From Thermohalobaculum sp039513195 (GTDB taxonomy: Bacteria > Pseudomonadota > Alphaproteobacteria > Rhodobacterales > Rhodobacteraceae), in contig JBCCRM010000024.1 of assembly GCA_039513195.1 (NCBI GenBank), forward strand, positions 5,656 to 69,655: a DNA stretch of 64,000 bases. Direction: 5' to 3'. Positions 51,923 through 61,800 of the stretch are shown here, one piece after another; positions within the stretch are counted from its first letter, which is position 1, and each line of letters begins with the position of its first letter. The position numbers and the translations under genes were made by a program. The notes beneath the pieces are model-generated. The model ran no database searches, had not been told where the DNA came from, and saw only the letters and a list, made by a program, of their open reading frames with translations.

Positions 51923-54118
51923 ATGGACCAAGTTGCGTTCGTTGCGGAGAGCCGACGCACTCGCAGACCTGCGCGGATCGCCGGGATCAAATCGGTAGTG
52001 GGCGCCGCTTGCCTCGTAACATTCGCAACATCAATGACCGCGCCGGCATCAGCGCAGGACGACGGTGAGGCGGTCGCAGGCCAGGGGGCCGTGGTTCTAG
52101 ACCCGCTGACCGTGACCGCGCGCCGCCGCCCGGAGGACAGTCAGGAAGCACCCGCGGCGGTCACGGTTGTGCAGCGGGAGGATATTGGGCTCGGCAATAT
52201 CGATACGCTCGAGGACGTGGCATTCGAAGCACCCAACACGGTCTTCAACGAACAGGGAGGCCCGCTGACGATCCGGGGGATAGGCTCTCTCGGGATCGCC
52301 GGCGGTGTCGACCGACAGCCGGGGGTTGGGGTGTTCCTCGACGATGTCTTCATCGCGCGGCCCTTCGGCTATCCTAGCTTCCTGAACGATACCGAACGGG
52401 TCGAGGTGGTCCGGGGCTCCCAGGCGACGCTTTACGGCAAGAACACCATCGGCGGCGCCGTCAATCTCGTCACCCGCGATCCCGGGCCGGTGCTGTCGGT
52501 CGAGGCAGAAGGATCTTTGGGCCTCGACCGCCAATTCGAGGCGCTGACCGGCAGGGTCACCGCCGCCTTCGATGCGCCGCTGGGGCTGCCTCGGACGGGC
52601 AACGGGCTGGGGATCCGCGGCTATGCGTCCTGGACGGGCTCCGAGGGCTACATCGAAAACGACACCGGCAACGGCACCGAGACCGTCAGCGACATAGACA
52701 CGCTAACCACCCGGCTCGTCCTAGCCGGCCAGATCGGCGATGCGACCAGGGTCCGCATCTCGACCGACTATTCCCGCGAGCGCGACGACGGCGGGTTGTG
52801 GTTCGCCCCCTTGCCCCTGGCGCTCGATTTCAAAGCGACCCACGATTTCCCCGGCACGAGTGAAGTCGATATCGCCGGCATCACCGCGCGGGTGGATCAC
52901 GATTTCGGCGAAGTCGATCTCACCTCGATCACCGCATTCCGGGGCCATGAGCTGGAGACAATCCTGGACGGAGACTTTACCAACGATCCCGGGTTCGCGC
53001 TCGGCCAGGCCCAGAGGGAGAGCCAGCGCCAGGTGAGCCAGGACTTCCGCTTCGCGACAGAGTTCGGCCGCTTGGGCCTGCGGGGCGGCTTCTTCTACAT
53101 GCGGGAGTGGTTCGAGGGCGACCAGTTCTTCGATTTCGCGAGCTTTCCGATAGAGGAGTGGAGCCGAACGACGTTCGATCAAACCACCGACACGGTTTCG
53201 GTCTTCGGAGAAGCCAGCTACGCCATCACCCCCGCGCTCGAGGTCGTGGGCGGGCTGCGCTACACCTTTGATCGCAAGGACACCGTCTCCCAGACGGCGA
53301 GCCCAACAGGCACCTTCTTCCTGGGCGCCCCGGGATTGGTCGCAGAGACGGTGTCTTTCAACGATGTCTCTCCTGAGCTGTCCCTCAGCTATGCGGTGAC
53401 CGATGACGCGCTGTTGTTCGCCAAGGCAAGCCGCGGGTTCAAATCGGGCGGCATCTCACCCTTCATCGACGAGGGCGGCACGGCAAACCGCTACGATCCG
53501 GAGCGGACGACCTCCATCGAGGTCGGTGCCAAAACGCTCTGGCTCGCGGACCGGCTCAGAGTGAACGGCTCTGTCTTCTACATCGATTGGGAGGATCAGC
53601 AGCAGGTGATTGCGATCACGCCGACAACGCGGGTAATCCGGAACGCCGCCTCCTCCCGATCCTTCGGCGTCGAGCTCGAAGGAGCGTTCCAAATCACCGA
53701 AAACCTGCTGGCAACCGGAAACTACGGCTATTTGAATGCCGAGTACGAGGAGTTCGTCGACACGGTGCTGGGCCGCGATTTCTCCGGCAACCCGCTACCC
53801 TATTCGCCCGAGCACAGCGCCGGGATGGGCCTGCGCTGGTCACAGCCCGTGGCCGCCGGGATCTCGCTGAATGCCGGAGTGGACTACAGTTTCCGGAGCT
53901 CCTATTCCTTCAATCCCGACAACCTGTTCCGCCAGGACCCAACGCATCTGGTCGATGCCCGTATCGGTGTCAGCGGAGAGACTTGGTCGGCAACTCTCTG
54001 GGCGAAGAACCTGGCCGATGAGGAGTATCTGCGCCAATACTTCGACTTCGGCGGGCTCGACATTGGTGTCATTGCAGAGGGGCGGACCGTCGGCCTTACG
54101 GTCTCTGCCAAGTGGTGA
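51923..54118 (+). CDS. TonB-dependent outer-membrane receptor
   Basis: This encodes 731 residues from the ATG at 51923 (GAGAGGGG upstream). The long signal peptide ends after ...SMTAPASAQ. The TonB box is likely DPLTVTARR, the plug has LTIRGIGSLGIAGGVDRQPGVGVFLDDVFIARPFG and VEVVRGSQATLYGKNTIGGAVNLVTRDP, and the barrel includes LGLRGGFFYMREWFEG, LLFAKASRGFKSGGISPF, FYIDWEDQQQVIAITPTTR and NLADEEYLRQYF, ending in KW. The VFLDDVFI and ASRGFKSGG motifs are common in Fec/Fyu-type receptors that import iron chelates. The stop overlaps the start of the MFS-methyltransferase fusion, so the receptor and the inner-membrane step are made together. Confidence 0.92.
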   Translation: MDQVAFVAESRRTRRPARIAGIKSVVGAACLVTFATSMTAPASAQDDGEAVAGQGAVVLDPLTVTARRRPEDSQEAPAAVTVVQREDIGLGNIDTLEDVAFEAPNTVFNEQGGPLTIRGIGSLGIAGGVDRQPGVGVFLDDVFIARPFGYPSFLNDTERVEVVRGSQATLYGKNTIGGAVNLVTRDPGPVLSVEAEGSLGLDRQFEALTGRVTAAFDAPLGLPRTGNGLGIRGYASWTGSEGYIENDTGNGTETVSDIDTLTTRLVLAGQIGDATRVRISTDYSRERDDGGLWFAPLPLALDFKATHDFPGTSEVDIAGITARVDHDFGEVDLTSITAFRGHELETILDGDFTNDPGFALGQAQRESQRQVSQDFRFATEFGRLGLRGGFFYMREWFEGDQFFDFASFPIEEWSRTTFDQTTDTVSVFGEASYAITPALEVVGGLRYTFDRKDTVSQTASPTGTFFLGAPGLVAETVSFNDVSPELSLSYAVTDDALLFAKASRGFKSGGISPFIDEGGTANRYDPERTTSIEVGAKTLWLADRLRVNGSVFYIDWEDQQQVIAITPTTRVIRNAASSRSFGVELEGAFQITENLLATGNYGYLNAEYEEFVDTVLGRDFSGNPLPYSPEHSAGMGLRWSQPVAAGISLNAGVDYSFRSSYSFNPDNLFRQDPTHLVDARIGVSGETWSATLWAKNLADEEYLRQYFDFGGLDIGVIAEGRTVGLTVSAKW

Positions 54119-56016
54119 GTGCCTCCGCTTCCCGGGCACCAGAGGCGGGGGACAAGGACGGCCAGCCGCCCACCCTGCTGGTCATCGGCGTCCTCTATGT
54201 GGCCCAAGGTCTTCCGCTCGGCTTCGCCTTCGAGGCCTTGCCGACACTCCTGCGGAGCGCCGAGGTGTCGCTCGGCCAGATCGCTCTTTTGCAATTCGTA
54301 GGTTTGCCCTGGATCCTGAAAGTGCTCTGGGCACCTTTTGTGGACAATCGAGAGGTCGGACGCCTTGGGCGCCGGCGCGGGTGGATCCTGTCGATGCAGG
54401 CGCTCCTGGCTCTCTGCATCGGCGTTGTCGCCGTTATGCCGCTCGACGCGGAGACAGTTCAATGGACAGCGCTGGCGGTATTTCTTGGCGTAATGGCAGC
54501 GGCGACCCAAGACATCGCGACGGACGGGCTCGCCGCGGAAAGCCTGGACGGCGAGACCCTCGCCTGGGCGAACACGCTGCAGGTAAGCGGTATGATGGCG
54601 GGCTTTCTGATCGGCGGCGCAGGTCTGCTGGTGGCGGCAGAAGTCATGGGCCGACAAGGCGCGGTCTGGATCCTCGCGCTGCTGCTTCTGCTCGCACTCG
54701 TCCCGGCCCTGCTCTGGCGGGAGCCTCGTGCGCAGGCCAGCATCTCGAAGCAGCCCCGAACAGCCCGTCTTCTCGGCGTCTTCAAGCGCCGGTCGGTCTG
54801 GCCACTTTTGGTGCTCATCTTCTTTTACGGCACGCTCTATACGGGCGGGATCGTGCTCACGAAGCTGATCCTGGTCGATGCCGGCTGGTCGCTGAGCGGG
54901 ATCGGCCTCTTCTCGGCCCTCGGTGGGTTGGCATTGATAGGCGCCGGCGGGCCACTCGGCTCGCTGGTCTGCACGCGATACGGCATCTGGCCGGCGCTGA
55001 TTGCAGGCCTCGCGGGCGCGGGGCTGGGCCTTTGCGTTTGGATGATGATCGCGATCGGCACGCTGATGCCCGGCAGAATAGCGGTCGGCGCAGCTACGAC
55101 ACTGCTCGGCGCCGGGGGTGGCATGGCATCCGTCGCAGTCTACACTCTGGCGATGCGTTTCGCCGCTGGCGGCGACCAGGCCGGCACCGACTTCACCTGG
55201 CTGCAAAGCGCGAACGTCCTTGGCGAGATGCTGATCGCCGGTGCCGTGGTCGGGCTGGCGGCAGCCTTCGGCTATGGGCCCGCGATTGCTTTGAATATTG
55301 GCTGCCTTGCCGTGCTCTTGGCCGCCGTTTGGGCAATCTCACGGATGGAAACCGTCGCGCCCCTCGCCGTCCCTGCCGCGTCGGACGCCCGGAGACCATG
55401 GGCCGAAATCGTTACCGACCGGCTGGCCCGCCGTCCCAGCGGCTGGCTGGGGCGCCGGGTCTACCGCCGCGCCCGCGCGCATCGACCGGGTTTCAGGCGC
55501 GCACTTGCCGCACTGCCCGTGGGCGTGGGTGACCGAGTGCTTGATGTCGGATGCGGCGGTGGCGCGTTTCTCCGCATGGTCCTCGATACCGGAGCGGACG
55601 CCGCGGGCATCGACCACAGTCCCGACATGCTGGCAACGACCGGCGCCCAGAATGCCGCGGCCGTGGCCGCCGGGCGACTGGAGCTTGCCGCGGCCGATGC
55701 CGTCCGGCTGCCGTTTCCGGATAAGCAATTCAGCCATGTCTTCTGCCTGCACGCCTTTTTCTTTTTCCCAGAACCGGCAGCAGCGGTGCGAGAGATGGTG
55801 CGGGTTCTGCGCCCCGGCGGAAAGCTTGCGATCCTGACCATGACACCGGCGTCGGAGCCGAAGCTGATCCGCCTGTTCGGCCCGATCGCGCGGCGCATGC
55901 GCTTTGACGCACCCGACTATCTCAGCACCTTGGCGCGCTCAGCCAGTCTGGAGGTCCAGGGCATCCACGAAGCGGGCGACGGCAGCTATCTACATGTCAC
56001 TCGAAAGATGGGTTAG
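54112..56016 (+). CDS. MFS permease (AmpG/RhtX/FptX-like) fused to a SAM-dependent methyltransferase
   Basis: This is a single open frame of 634 residues starting at a GTG inside the receptor gene. Residues ~20-415 form an MFS transporter of about 12 membrane segments with AmpG/RhtX/FptX hallmarks: GVLYVAQGLPLGFAFEALP, LLQFVGLPWILKVLWAPFVD and ATQDIATDGLAAESL. RhtX and FptX import siderophores after TonB-dependent uptake. After a basic linker (RPWAEIVTDRLARRPSGWLGRR), residues ~455-634 are a class I (UbiE/COQ5-like) methyltransferase with motif I VLDVGCGGGAF (476-486), DHSPDMLA, DAVRLPFPDKQF and VRVLRPGGKLAIL. The enzyme would sit on the cytoplasmic side and act on the incoming ligand. I know of no characterised protein with this arrangement. 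Confidence 0.88.
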   Translation: MVSASASRAPEAGDKDGQPPTLLVIGVLYVAQGLPLGFAFEALPTLLRSAEVSLGQIALLQFVGLPWILKVLWAPFVDNREVGRLGRRRGWILSMQALLALCIGVVAVMPLDAETVQWTALAVFLGVMAAATQDIATDGLAAESLDGETLAWANTLQVSGMMAGFLIGGAGLLVAAEVMGRQGAVWILALLLLLALVPALLWREPRAQASISKQPRTARLLGVFKRRSVWPLLVLIFFYGTLYTGGIVLTKLILVDAGWSLSGIGLFSALGGLALIGAGGPLGSLVCTRYGIWPALIAGLAGAGLGLCVWMMIAIGTLMPGRIAVGAATTLLGAGGGMASVAVYTLAMRFAAGGDQAGTDFTWLQSANVLGEMLIAGAVVGLAAAFGYGPAIALNIGCLAVLLAAVWAISRMETVAPLAVPAASDARRPWAEIVTDRLARRPSGWLGRRVYRRARAHRPGFRRALAALPVGVGDRVLDVGCGGGAFLRMVLDTGADAAGIDHSPDMLATTGAQNAAAVAAGRLELAAADAVRLPFPDKQFSHVFCLHAFFFFPEPAAAVREMVRVLRPGGKLAILTMTPASEPKLIRLFGPIARRMRFDAPDYLSTLARSASLEVQGIHEAGDGSYLHVTRKMG

Positions 56017-56094
56017 ACCGCCAAACGCCGACAGCCTTCGAGACGGTACGAGCGCTGCGGACGCTAGGTAACGTTCAAGCCGTGTGGCCGCCCG

Positions 56095-57057
56095 TTACGC
56101 CGCCCGCGGCAACGACGACAGTAGAGCGCGCCAGTGGGCGGTGTCGGCGGTTGGGTCGACGATGATCACGGCAACGGCGCGTTGATCGGCCCCGTAAAAC
56201 TCGATCTGCCAATTCGGGCCCGACGCAACCACCCAAGTGCTGCCAACGGCCTTGAGATCCAGCGAGAACAGCCCGCCCCGGCCGGATGCGACGAGCGTGT
56301 TCTGTCGCAGCATCACGTGGTCAATGCTGGTCATACTGGCCTGAAGCAGACCCATGCTCGGCACCAGCGGCACGTAGCGAACGGCATGTTCGCAGAGATA
56401 GTAAAGAAAACTGGGCATGACCTCGCCCACGATGGGCCAGGCCCTGTCCTTGCCGATATGTGGCAGGCACTGGCGGCGGCGGCGGCCGCAGTCGGTGTCG
56501 AGCAGATCGTTCAGATGCGCGCCGGTGTCCGCCCCATCCCACGACGTTCGCGCCTTTCGGATCACTGTGAGCGACAGCACATTGTCCGCCGGCTCCGCGG
56601 TATCAGCGATCTCGACCTGCGGCCCCGCTTTCGCCTCTAAACACGCGGCGATGTGGCGGTCATGGTCCGAGACATACTGGATTCGGTGCAGGATCGCACC
56701 CGCGCCGTCCGCGACCACCAGGGAACCCGGCAAACCGGCTTGCGTCGCAGCACTCCGCGCCAGCCGAACGGTTCGGTCCTGGGCAACCCTGACCGTGACC
56801 CGTTTTCGCGATAGGCGCCAGGGTGAGTCTCGACGCTGAAGAGCCGCATAGCCGCCGCGTCCAGAGACCAACGCCCCGTCATTCCTGGTGGTGATCAGCG
56901 CGTCGTCGAACTGGGTGCCTACCAGCGCCAGTGTCTCCAGCCCGTGGTCGAGCGTCTCGATCGATGTGAGCGATCCAAGATCCGAAAGGGTCTGGGGCGT
57001 CTTCTCGCAGGCCGAACAGCGACAGCCAGCCCCGCCACAGGCGCAGATGCGGGACAT
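56095..57057 (-). CDS. HemS/HmuS-like protein with Cys-rich N-terminus
   Basis: This encodes 320 residues and begins 8 bases after the diflavin reductase gene. The core aligns by eye with haem-degrading/haem-carrier proteins HemS/HmuS: an N-terminal half with ITTRNDGALVSGRGGY (HemS: ITRNTYAVHEQMGRY) and VVADGAGAILHRIQYVSDHD, and a C-terminal half with HVMLRQNTLVASGR, WQIEFYGADQRAVAVI and WRALLSSL. His181 in AHLNDLL aligns with the haem-ligand region of HemS (VHQFFQLL). Unusual is the start: CACGGAGCRCSAC (Cys5, 7, 12, 14, 17), which looks like a metal or Fe-S site not found in HemS. A haem-related role, with electrons from the adjacent reductase, is possible. Confidence 0.55.
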   Translation of the reverse strand: MSRICACGGAGCRCSACEKTPQTLSDLGSLTSIETLDHGLETLALVGTQFDDALITTRNDGALVSGRGGYAALQRRDSPWRLSRKRVTVRVAQDRTVRLARSAATQAGLPGSLVVADGAGAILHRIQYVSDHDRHIAACLEAKAGPQVEIADTAEPADNVLSLTVIRKARTSWDGADTGAHLNDLLDTDCGRRRRQCLPHIGKDRAWPIVGEVMPSFLYYLCEHAVRYVPLVPSMGLLQASMTSIDHVMLRQNTLVASGRGGLFSLDLKAVGSTWVVASGPNWQIEFYGADQRAVAVIIVDPTADTAHWRALLSSLPRAA

Positions 57058-57065
57058 CGCCGCCC

Positions 57066-58805
57066 TCAGTAAACGTCCCGCACGTAGCGTTTCTCACGCT
57101 TGAGGCGGTTGACATACTCGATTGCCGCCTCGGGGGTCACACCGCCCTGGGTTTCGATAAGCTGGTGCAGGGACTGGTCGACATCTTTGGCCATGCGGGT
57201 TGCGTCCCCGCAGACGTAGAAATGTCCACCCTCCTCCAGCAGGCCGAACAGATCTTTGCCGTTCTCAGCCATACGGTGCTGGACATAGATCTTCTCGGCC
57301 TGGTCGCGCGAAAAGGCTAGGTCGAGGCGGGTCAGCAGGCCCGACGCACTCATCTCGCCGATCTCGTCTTCATAGATGAAATCGCTCTCGCGCCGCTGGT
57401 CGCCGAAGAACAGCCAATTGGTGCCGGTCGCCCCACGAGCCCGCCGCTCCTCCAAAAACGCCCGGAACGGGGCGACGCCGGTGCCCGGGCCGACCATGAT
57501 CATCGGCAGGCCGTCGTCCTCCGGCACCCGGAATGCCTTGTTGGGCGACATGAATATGCCGGCCGCGGCGCCTTCCGGCACGTGATCGGCGAGGAAGGTC
57601 GAGCACACGCCCTTGTGCTGGCGCCCCTCATGCATCCAGCGCACGGCTGCGACGGTCAGATGGACCTCTCCGTCGTGCGCCTTGGGGCTCGAAGAGATCG
57701 AGTAAGCCCGGTGTTGTAGCGGTTTCAGCCACTCGACGACCTCCGCCGGATCGAAGACGAGATCCGGGTTCAGGTTCAGTAGATCGAGCGCGTCGCGTCC
57801 CCAGAGGAAGTGCTCCAAAGCCTCCTTATCACCATGGCCGACCACATGGCTGAACTCGTCATGCCCGGCCAAAGGTTCCAGCCCGCGGATCATGTCCCGC
57901 GTCGGGGTCATAATCTCGAGCCGCGAGGTCAGCAGGTCGCCGAGGCTCGCATCCTTGCCAGGAATTACCGTGTCGTGGTCGGCGCCGAGCCTCTTTAGCC
58001 AAGCCTCGACCAAATCGGGCGCGTTTACCGGCATGACGCCGAGAGCATCGCCAGCCTCATAGGTCATCCCGCTATCGCCAAGGTCAAAGGCGATGTGCCG
58101 TATCTCCTTCCCCGATTTCGGCCCCGACAGGACACGGTTTTCAGCCATTCGGGCCAGATAGGGATTCTTGCGGTTCCATCCGGACTTCTCTGGTTTCGGG
58201 GCGGCAGCAGGCGCGGCCGCCCGCGCCGCCTTGGCATCGGGGATCACGCCTTCCAGCCAAACGGTCGCGACCTCCTCGAAATCGATGTCGCAATCGACCC
58301 GCGCCGCGATCCGCTTTGCGCCGAGCTGCTCCAACCGCGTATCGATCAACTTCCCGGCTTGGCAGAAATGCTCGTAGCTGGTGTCGCCGAGCGCCAGAAC
58401 GCCGAAATTCAATTGCTCCAACCGCGGCGCAGTCGACGCCGACAACTCGTCCCAGAAGATCTGGGCATTGTCGGGCATCTCCCCCTCGCCATAGGTCGAG
58501 ACGACGACGATCAGGCTTTCCATCGTCGCCAATTCATCCATCTCGACTGCGTCCAACTCGCCGATACGCGGTTGCAAGCCGCGGGACTGGGCGAGGGTGG
58601 CGGCTTGGTTCGCCACCTCCTCGGCATTGCCGGTTTGGGTTCCGTAAAGAATGTCAATCAGTTTCACAGGCGCTTGTTCCCCATCGGGCGCGGTATCGCC
58701 CTGGCCCGAGATCAGCCTGGTCGACACACCCGCGAGGAACCCGGAGATCCAGGCGCGCTGGTCTTCGGAGAATGGGGCGTCTTTGGGTATCAGAGGCGCG
58801 TTCAA
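57066..58805 (-). CDS. Diflavin reductase, CysJ-like (sulfite reductase flavoprotein type)
   Basis: This encodes 579 residues. Residues ~50-190 are a flavodoxin domain (ILYGTQTGNAEEVANQAA, STYGEGEMPDNAQIFWDEL, ALGDTSYEHFCQAGKLID); the rest is a ferredoxin-NADP reductase module with the FAD-binding insert (LVFDPAEVVEWLKPLQHRAYSISSSPKAH: the RxYS motif), MIMVGPGTGVAPFRAFLEE (NADP), and the C-terminal end RYVRDVY (terminal Tyr as in CysJ). It passes electrons from NADPH via FAD and FMN. No CysI/sulfite reductase haemoprotein is seen nearby. It is 5 bases from the end of the glutamate synthase gene and 8 bases from the HemS-like gene, so its electron acceptor may be either. Confidence 0.88.
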   Translation of the reverse strand: MNAPLIPKDAPFSEDQRAWISGFLAGVSTRLISGQGDTAPDGEQAPVKLIDILYGTQTGNAEEVANQAATLAQSRGLQPRIGELDAVEMDELATMESLIVVVSTYGEGEMPDNAQIFWDELSASTAPRLEQLNFGVLALGDTSYEHFCQAGKLIDTRLEQLGAKRIAARVDCDIDFEEVATVWLEGVIPDAKAARAAAPAAAPKPEKSGWNRKNPYLARMAENRVLSGPKSGKEIRHIAFDLGDSGMTYEAGDALGVMPVNAPDLVEAWLKRLGADHDTVIPGKDASLGDLLTSRLEIMTPTRDMIRGLEPLAGHDEFSHVVGHGDKEALEHFLWGRDALDLLNLNPDLVFDPAEVVEWLKPLQHRAYSISSSPKAHDGEVHLTVAAVRWMHEGRQHKGVCSTFLADHVPEGAAAGIFMSPNKAFRVPEDDGLPMIMVGPGTGVAPFRAFLEERRARGATGTNWLFFGDQRRESDFIYEDEIGEMSASGLLTRLDLAFSRDQAEKIYVQHRMAENGKDLFGLLEEGGHFYVCGDATRMAKDVDQSLHQLIETQGGVTPEAAIEYVNRLKREKRYVRDVY

Positions 58806-58810
58806 AGTCG

Positions 58811-61800
58811 TTACTCCGCCGCTACTCGGGCTGCCAGATCGGGTAGCGCATTACGGGCGAAGAGCTCATCGAAGCTCGGGATCTCACCGAGTTCAGCGCG
58901 GTTCTTCGCACTTTGGTGAATGATCCACGCATAGGTTCCTGGGCTGTCCATCGACAGGATGTTCCGGAGTGACAGCGCACGCTTGAAGTCGTTAAGGCGC
59001 TTTTGGGCGACCAACACTGCCAGCCCGGCATCGTCGTAGTCGGACACCGCCGCTTTCGCATGTTTGGCGAGTCCGGACATCAGCGCGAAATCCTCCGTCA
59101 GGATGAGATTACGCGCGGCCTTCTCTTGCGACAGACGATCCGGCCCGGCGCGCTTGGCGGCCAGCGCCTGCGCCATATCGAGAACGGTGTAGCTGTTCAG
59201 GAGACGGAACATATCCTGGGTGTCCATCTCGCCATAGCCGGGCACGGCGCCGCCGTGAACCGGCGCTCCGGTCTTCCAGGCCGCCTTCAGGCACGCGACC
59301 TGGTGGGCGGCCAGCGCTGTCGACAGCTCCTCGATCAGCTCCTTCCGGCTCTTCACGGCCAGGATCGCATCGGCGTCCTGATATTGCAAAAGCGCCTTCG
59401 GCATGATCCAGGCAAAGTCGCCCTGCACCTCATCCCAGCGCGCCAAAAGATCAGCTGCCTTGGCCGAGCCGGTAGCCGCATGGTGCCAGGACAGGAGCTG
59501 GTGGACCGCCTCGCGGTGGATATCCGACTGCGGTCCTCCGTCGTTCAGCAGCCCCATGAAGACGCTGTCCTTGCTCAGCATCTCCGGCAACCGACCGTCC
59601 GGATCGTATTGATAGGCGAAGCCACCGGACATGCCGTTGCCATAGCCCTTCGAAAACCCGCCCAGATTCAGGATCGCGCCATTGGTCATGTATTCGGCGC
59701 AGAAGTCGCCGACCCCCTCCACCACGGCAGTGGCGCCGGAGTTGCGCACGGCGAAACGATCCCCGGCCTGACCTTCGATGAAGGTCCGTCCGCCGGTCGC
59801 GCCGAACAAAGCGAAATTGCCGATCAGCACGTTTTCGCCATGGCCGGTGCCGCCGCCCTCCGGCGCGCGCACGATGATCTCGCCGCCACAGGCGCTCTTG
59901 CCGACGCCGTCATTGCAGGTGCCCGTGTGCTCGATCACCATGCCGTCATTGCAGAACGCCCCGAAGCTCTGTCCGGCCGAGCCCTGGGTCACCACCTTGA
60001 CCGCGCCATGATCGAAGTATCGCCGCCCGCGTGCGTCAACGAAAGATGACGGCGGCGCCACATCCTCATGGTTTAGCAGACGCTCGATATCGATGGCGAG
60101 CTGCCCACCCACGGTCTTGTTGCGGTTGTTCAGCGGCTCGTTCGGGCGCAGCTCGATGCTGTCCTCCTCCCCCGACATCAGCCGCGCGGCAACCTGCTCC
60201 AACAGCTTGTCGTCCACGTCGAAAGCCGCCTCCAGATAGACCGGATCCTCGACACGGTTTTCGTCCACGCGGGCCAGCATGTCGCGCAGCGTGAGCTGGC
60301 CGACCGAGGACGGGTGGTCGAGCAGGTGCAAAAGATCCGCGCGGCCACGCGCTTCCTCCAGCGAGCGGAGTCCCAGCCCCGCAAGTATCTCCCGTACCTC
60401 GTGCGCGATGTTCAGCAAATACTGCGCCAGTGCCCGTGGATCGCCGTCAAAGACCTCAGGATTGGTGGTCAGACCGGCAGGGCATTTAACGTTGCAGTTC
60501 TTCGCCATCACGCATTTCAGCATCATCAGCGCAGTGGTGCCGAATTCGAAGCTGTCGCCGCCGAGTAGCGCCGCCTTCACCACGTCGGAGCCGGTCTGCA
60601 TGGCGCCGGAACAGCGCAGCCAGACCTTTTGGCGGATCCCGTTCGCGCAAAGCGCTTGATGGACTTCGGCGATCCCGATCTCGGCCGCACGGCCAGTATA
60701 CTTTAGCGACGTGACCGAGGCCGCCCCCGTGCCGCCGGTGCCGCCAGCGACATTGATCACGTCCGCGCCGGCCTTAGCGACGCCCACGGCGATGGTTCCG
60801 ATCCCCTCGGAGCTGACCAGCTTCACGATCACCCGCTTGCGCGCCGCCTTGCAGTCATGGATGAGCTGCGCGAGATCCTCGATCGAATAAGTGTCATGAT
60901 GGGGCGGCGGGCTGACCAGCTCGACCCCCGGCGTGCCGCCGCGGGCAGCCGCGATCTCGACCGTAACCTTGGCGGCCGGAAGCTGCCCGCCCTCGCCAGG
61001 CTTGGCGCCCTGGCCGATCTTGATCTCCAGTTCCTGCAGGTTGGGGTCGGCGAGATAGCCCGCCCAAACCCCGAACCGGCCACTGGCGAACTGCTTGATC
61101 CGGCTCGCCCGGATCGTCCCATAGCGGCTGATATGCTCGCCGCCTTCGCCAGAATTGGACAGCCCGCCGACCATATTGGTGCCATGGGCCACGGCCTCAT
61201 GCGCCGTGGCCACCAGCGCGCCATGGGACATGGCACCGGAAGCGAGCCTGCCGGTAATCGCAGAGGCCGGTTCGATCTCTGCCAACGGCACCAGGTCCGG
61301 CGCGGACCGCAGCCGGGAGACATAGTCAAGCGCCATGCCCTTCACCGTCACCCTCAGCGCGCCGCGGGTCACGTAGTGGCCAATGACGTCGTCGCCAAAG
61401 CGCTCCACCAGCGTCTGCGCCAGCATATCGAGCCGACCCATCCCGGTCTTTTCCCGCCCGGTGAGGCGCATCAGATAGGCGCCGCCGCCCAGGTCCTCGA
61501 CCTCCAACCCACGTATGACGAAGTCGAGATTGCCCGCGCGATTGAACAGCATCATCTCGCGCTTCATGTCCTCGACCGTGTCCTTGAAGCGGATATCGGC
61601 CGGGAACTCCAACACGTCGCGGAGCGCTGCGGGACGCCGGTGGCGTTCCTCCGCCATCATCTGTGAAAACGCGCGGTAGCCCGGCGTAATCTTGAAATTA
61701 TCGATTTTCTCGGGCGAGAGCTGATCGAAGCTCGTGTTCACATAGCCCTGCTCGTCGATGCCGAAGGCGTCGTCCATCTGGCGCAGGGTCAGCAGGCGGA

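Noticed and set aside
57066..58805. Calling this gene cysJ outright
   Set aside because: The domain order fits CysJ, but no sulfite reductase haemoprotein is adjacent and the operon context is glutamate synthase; a neutral name is safer.
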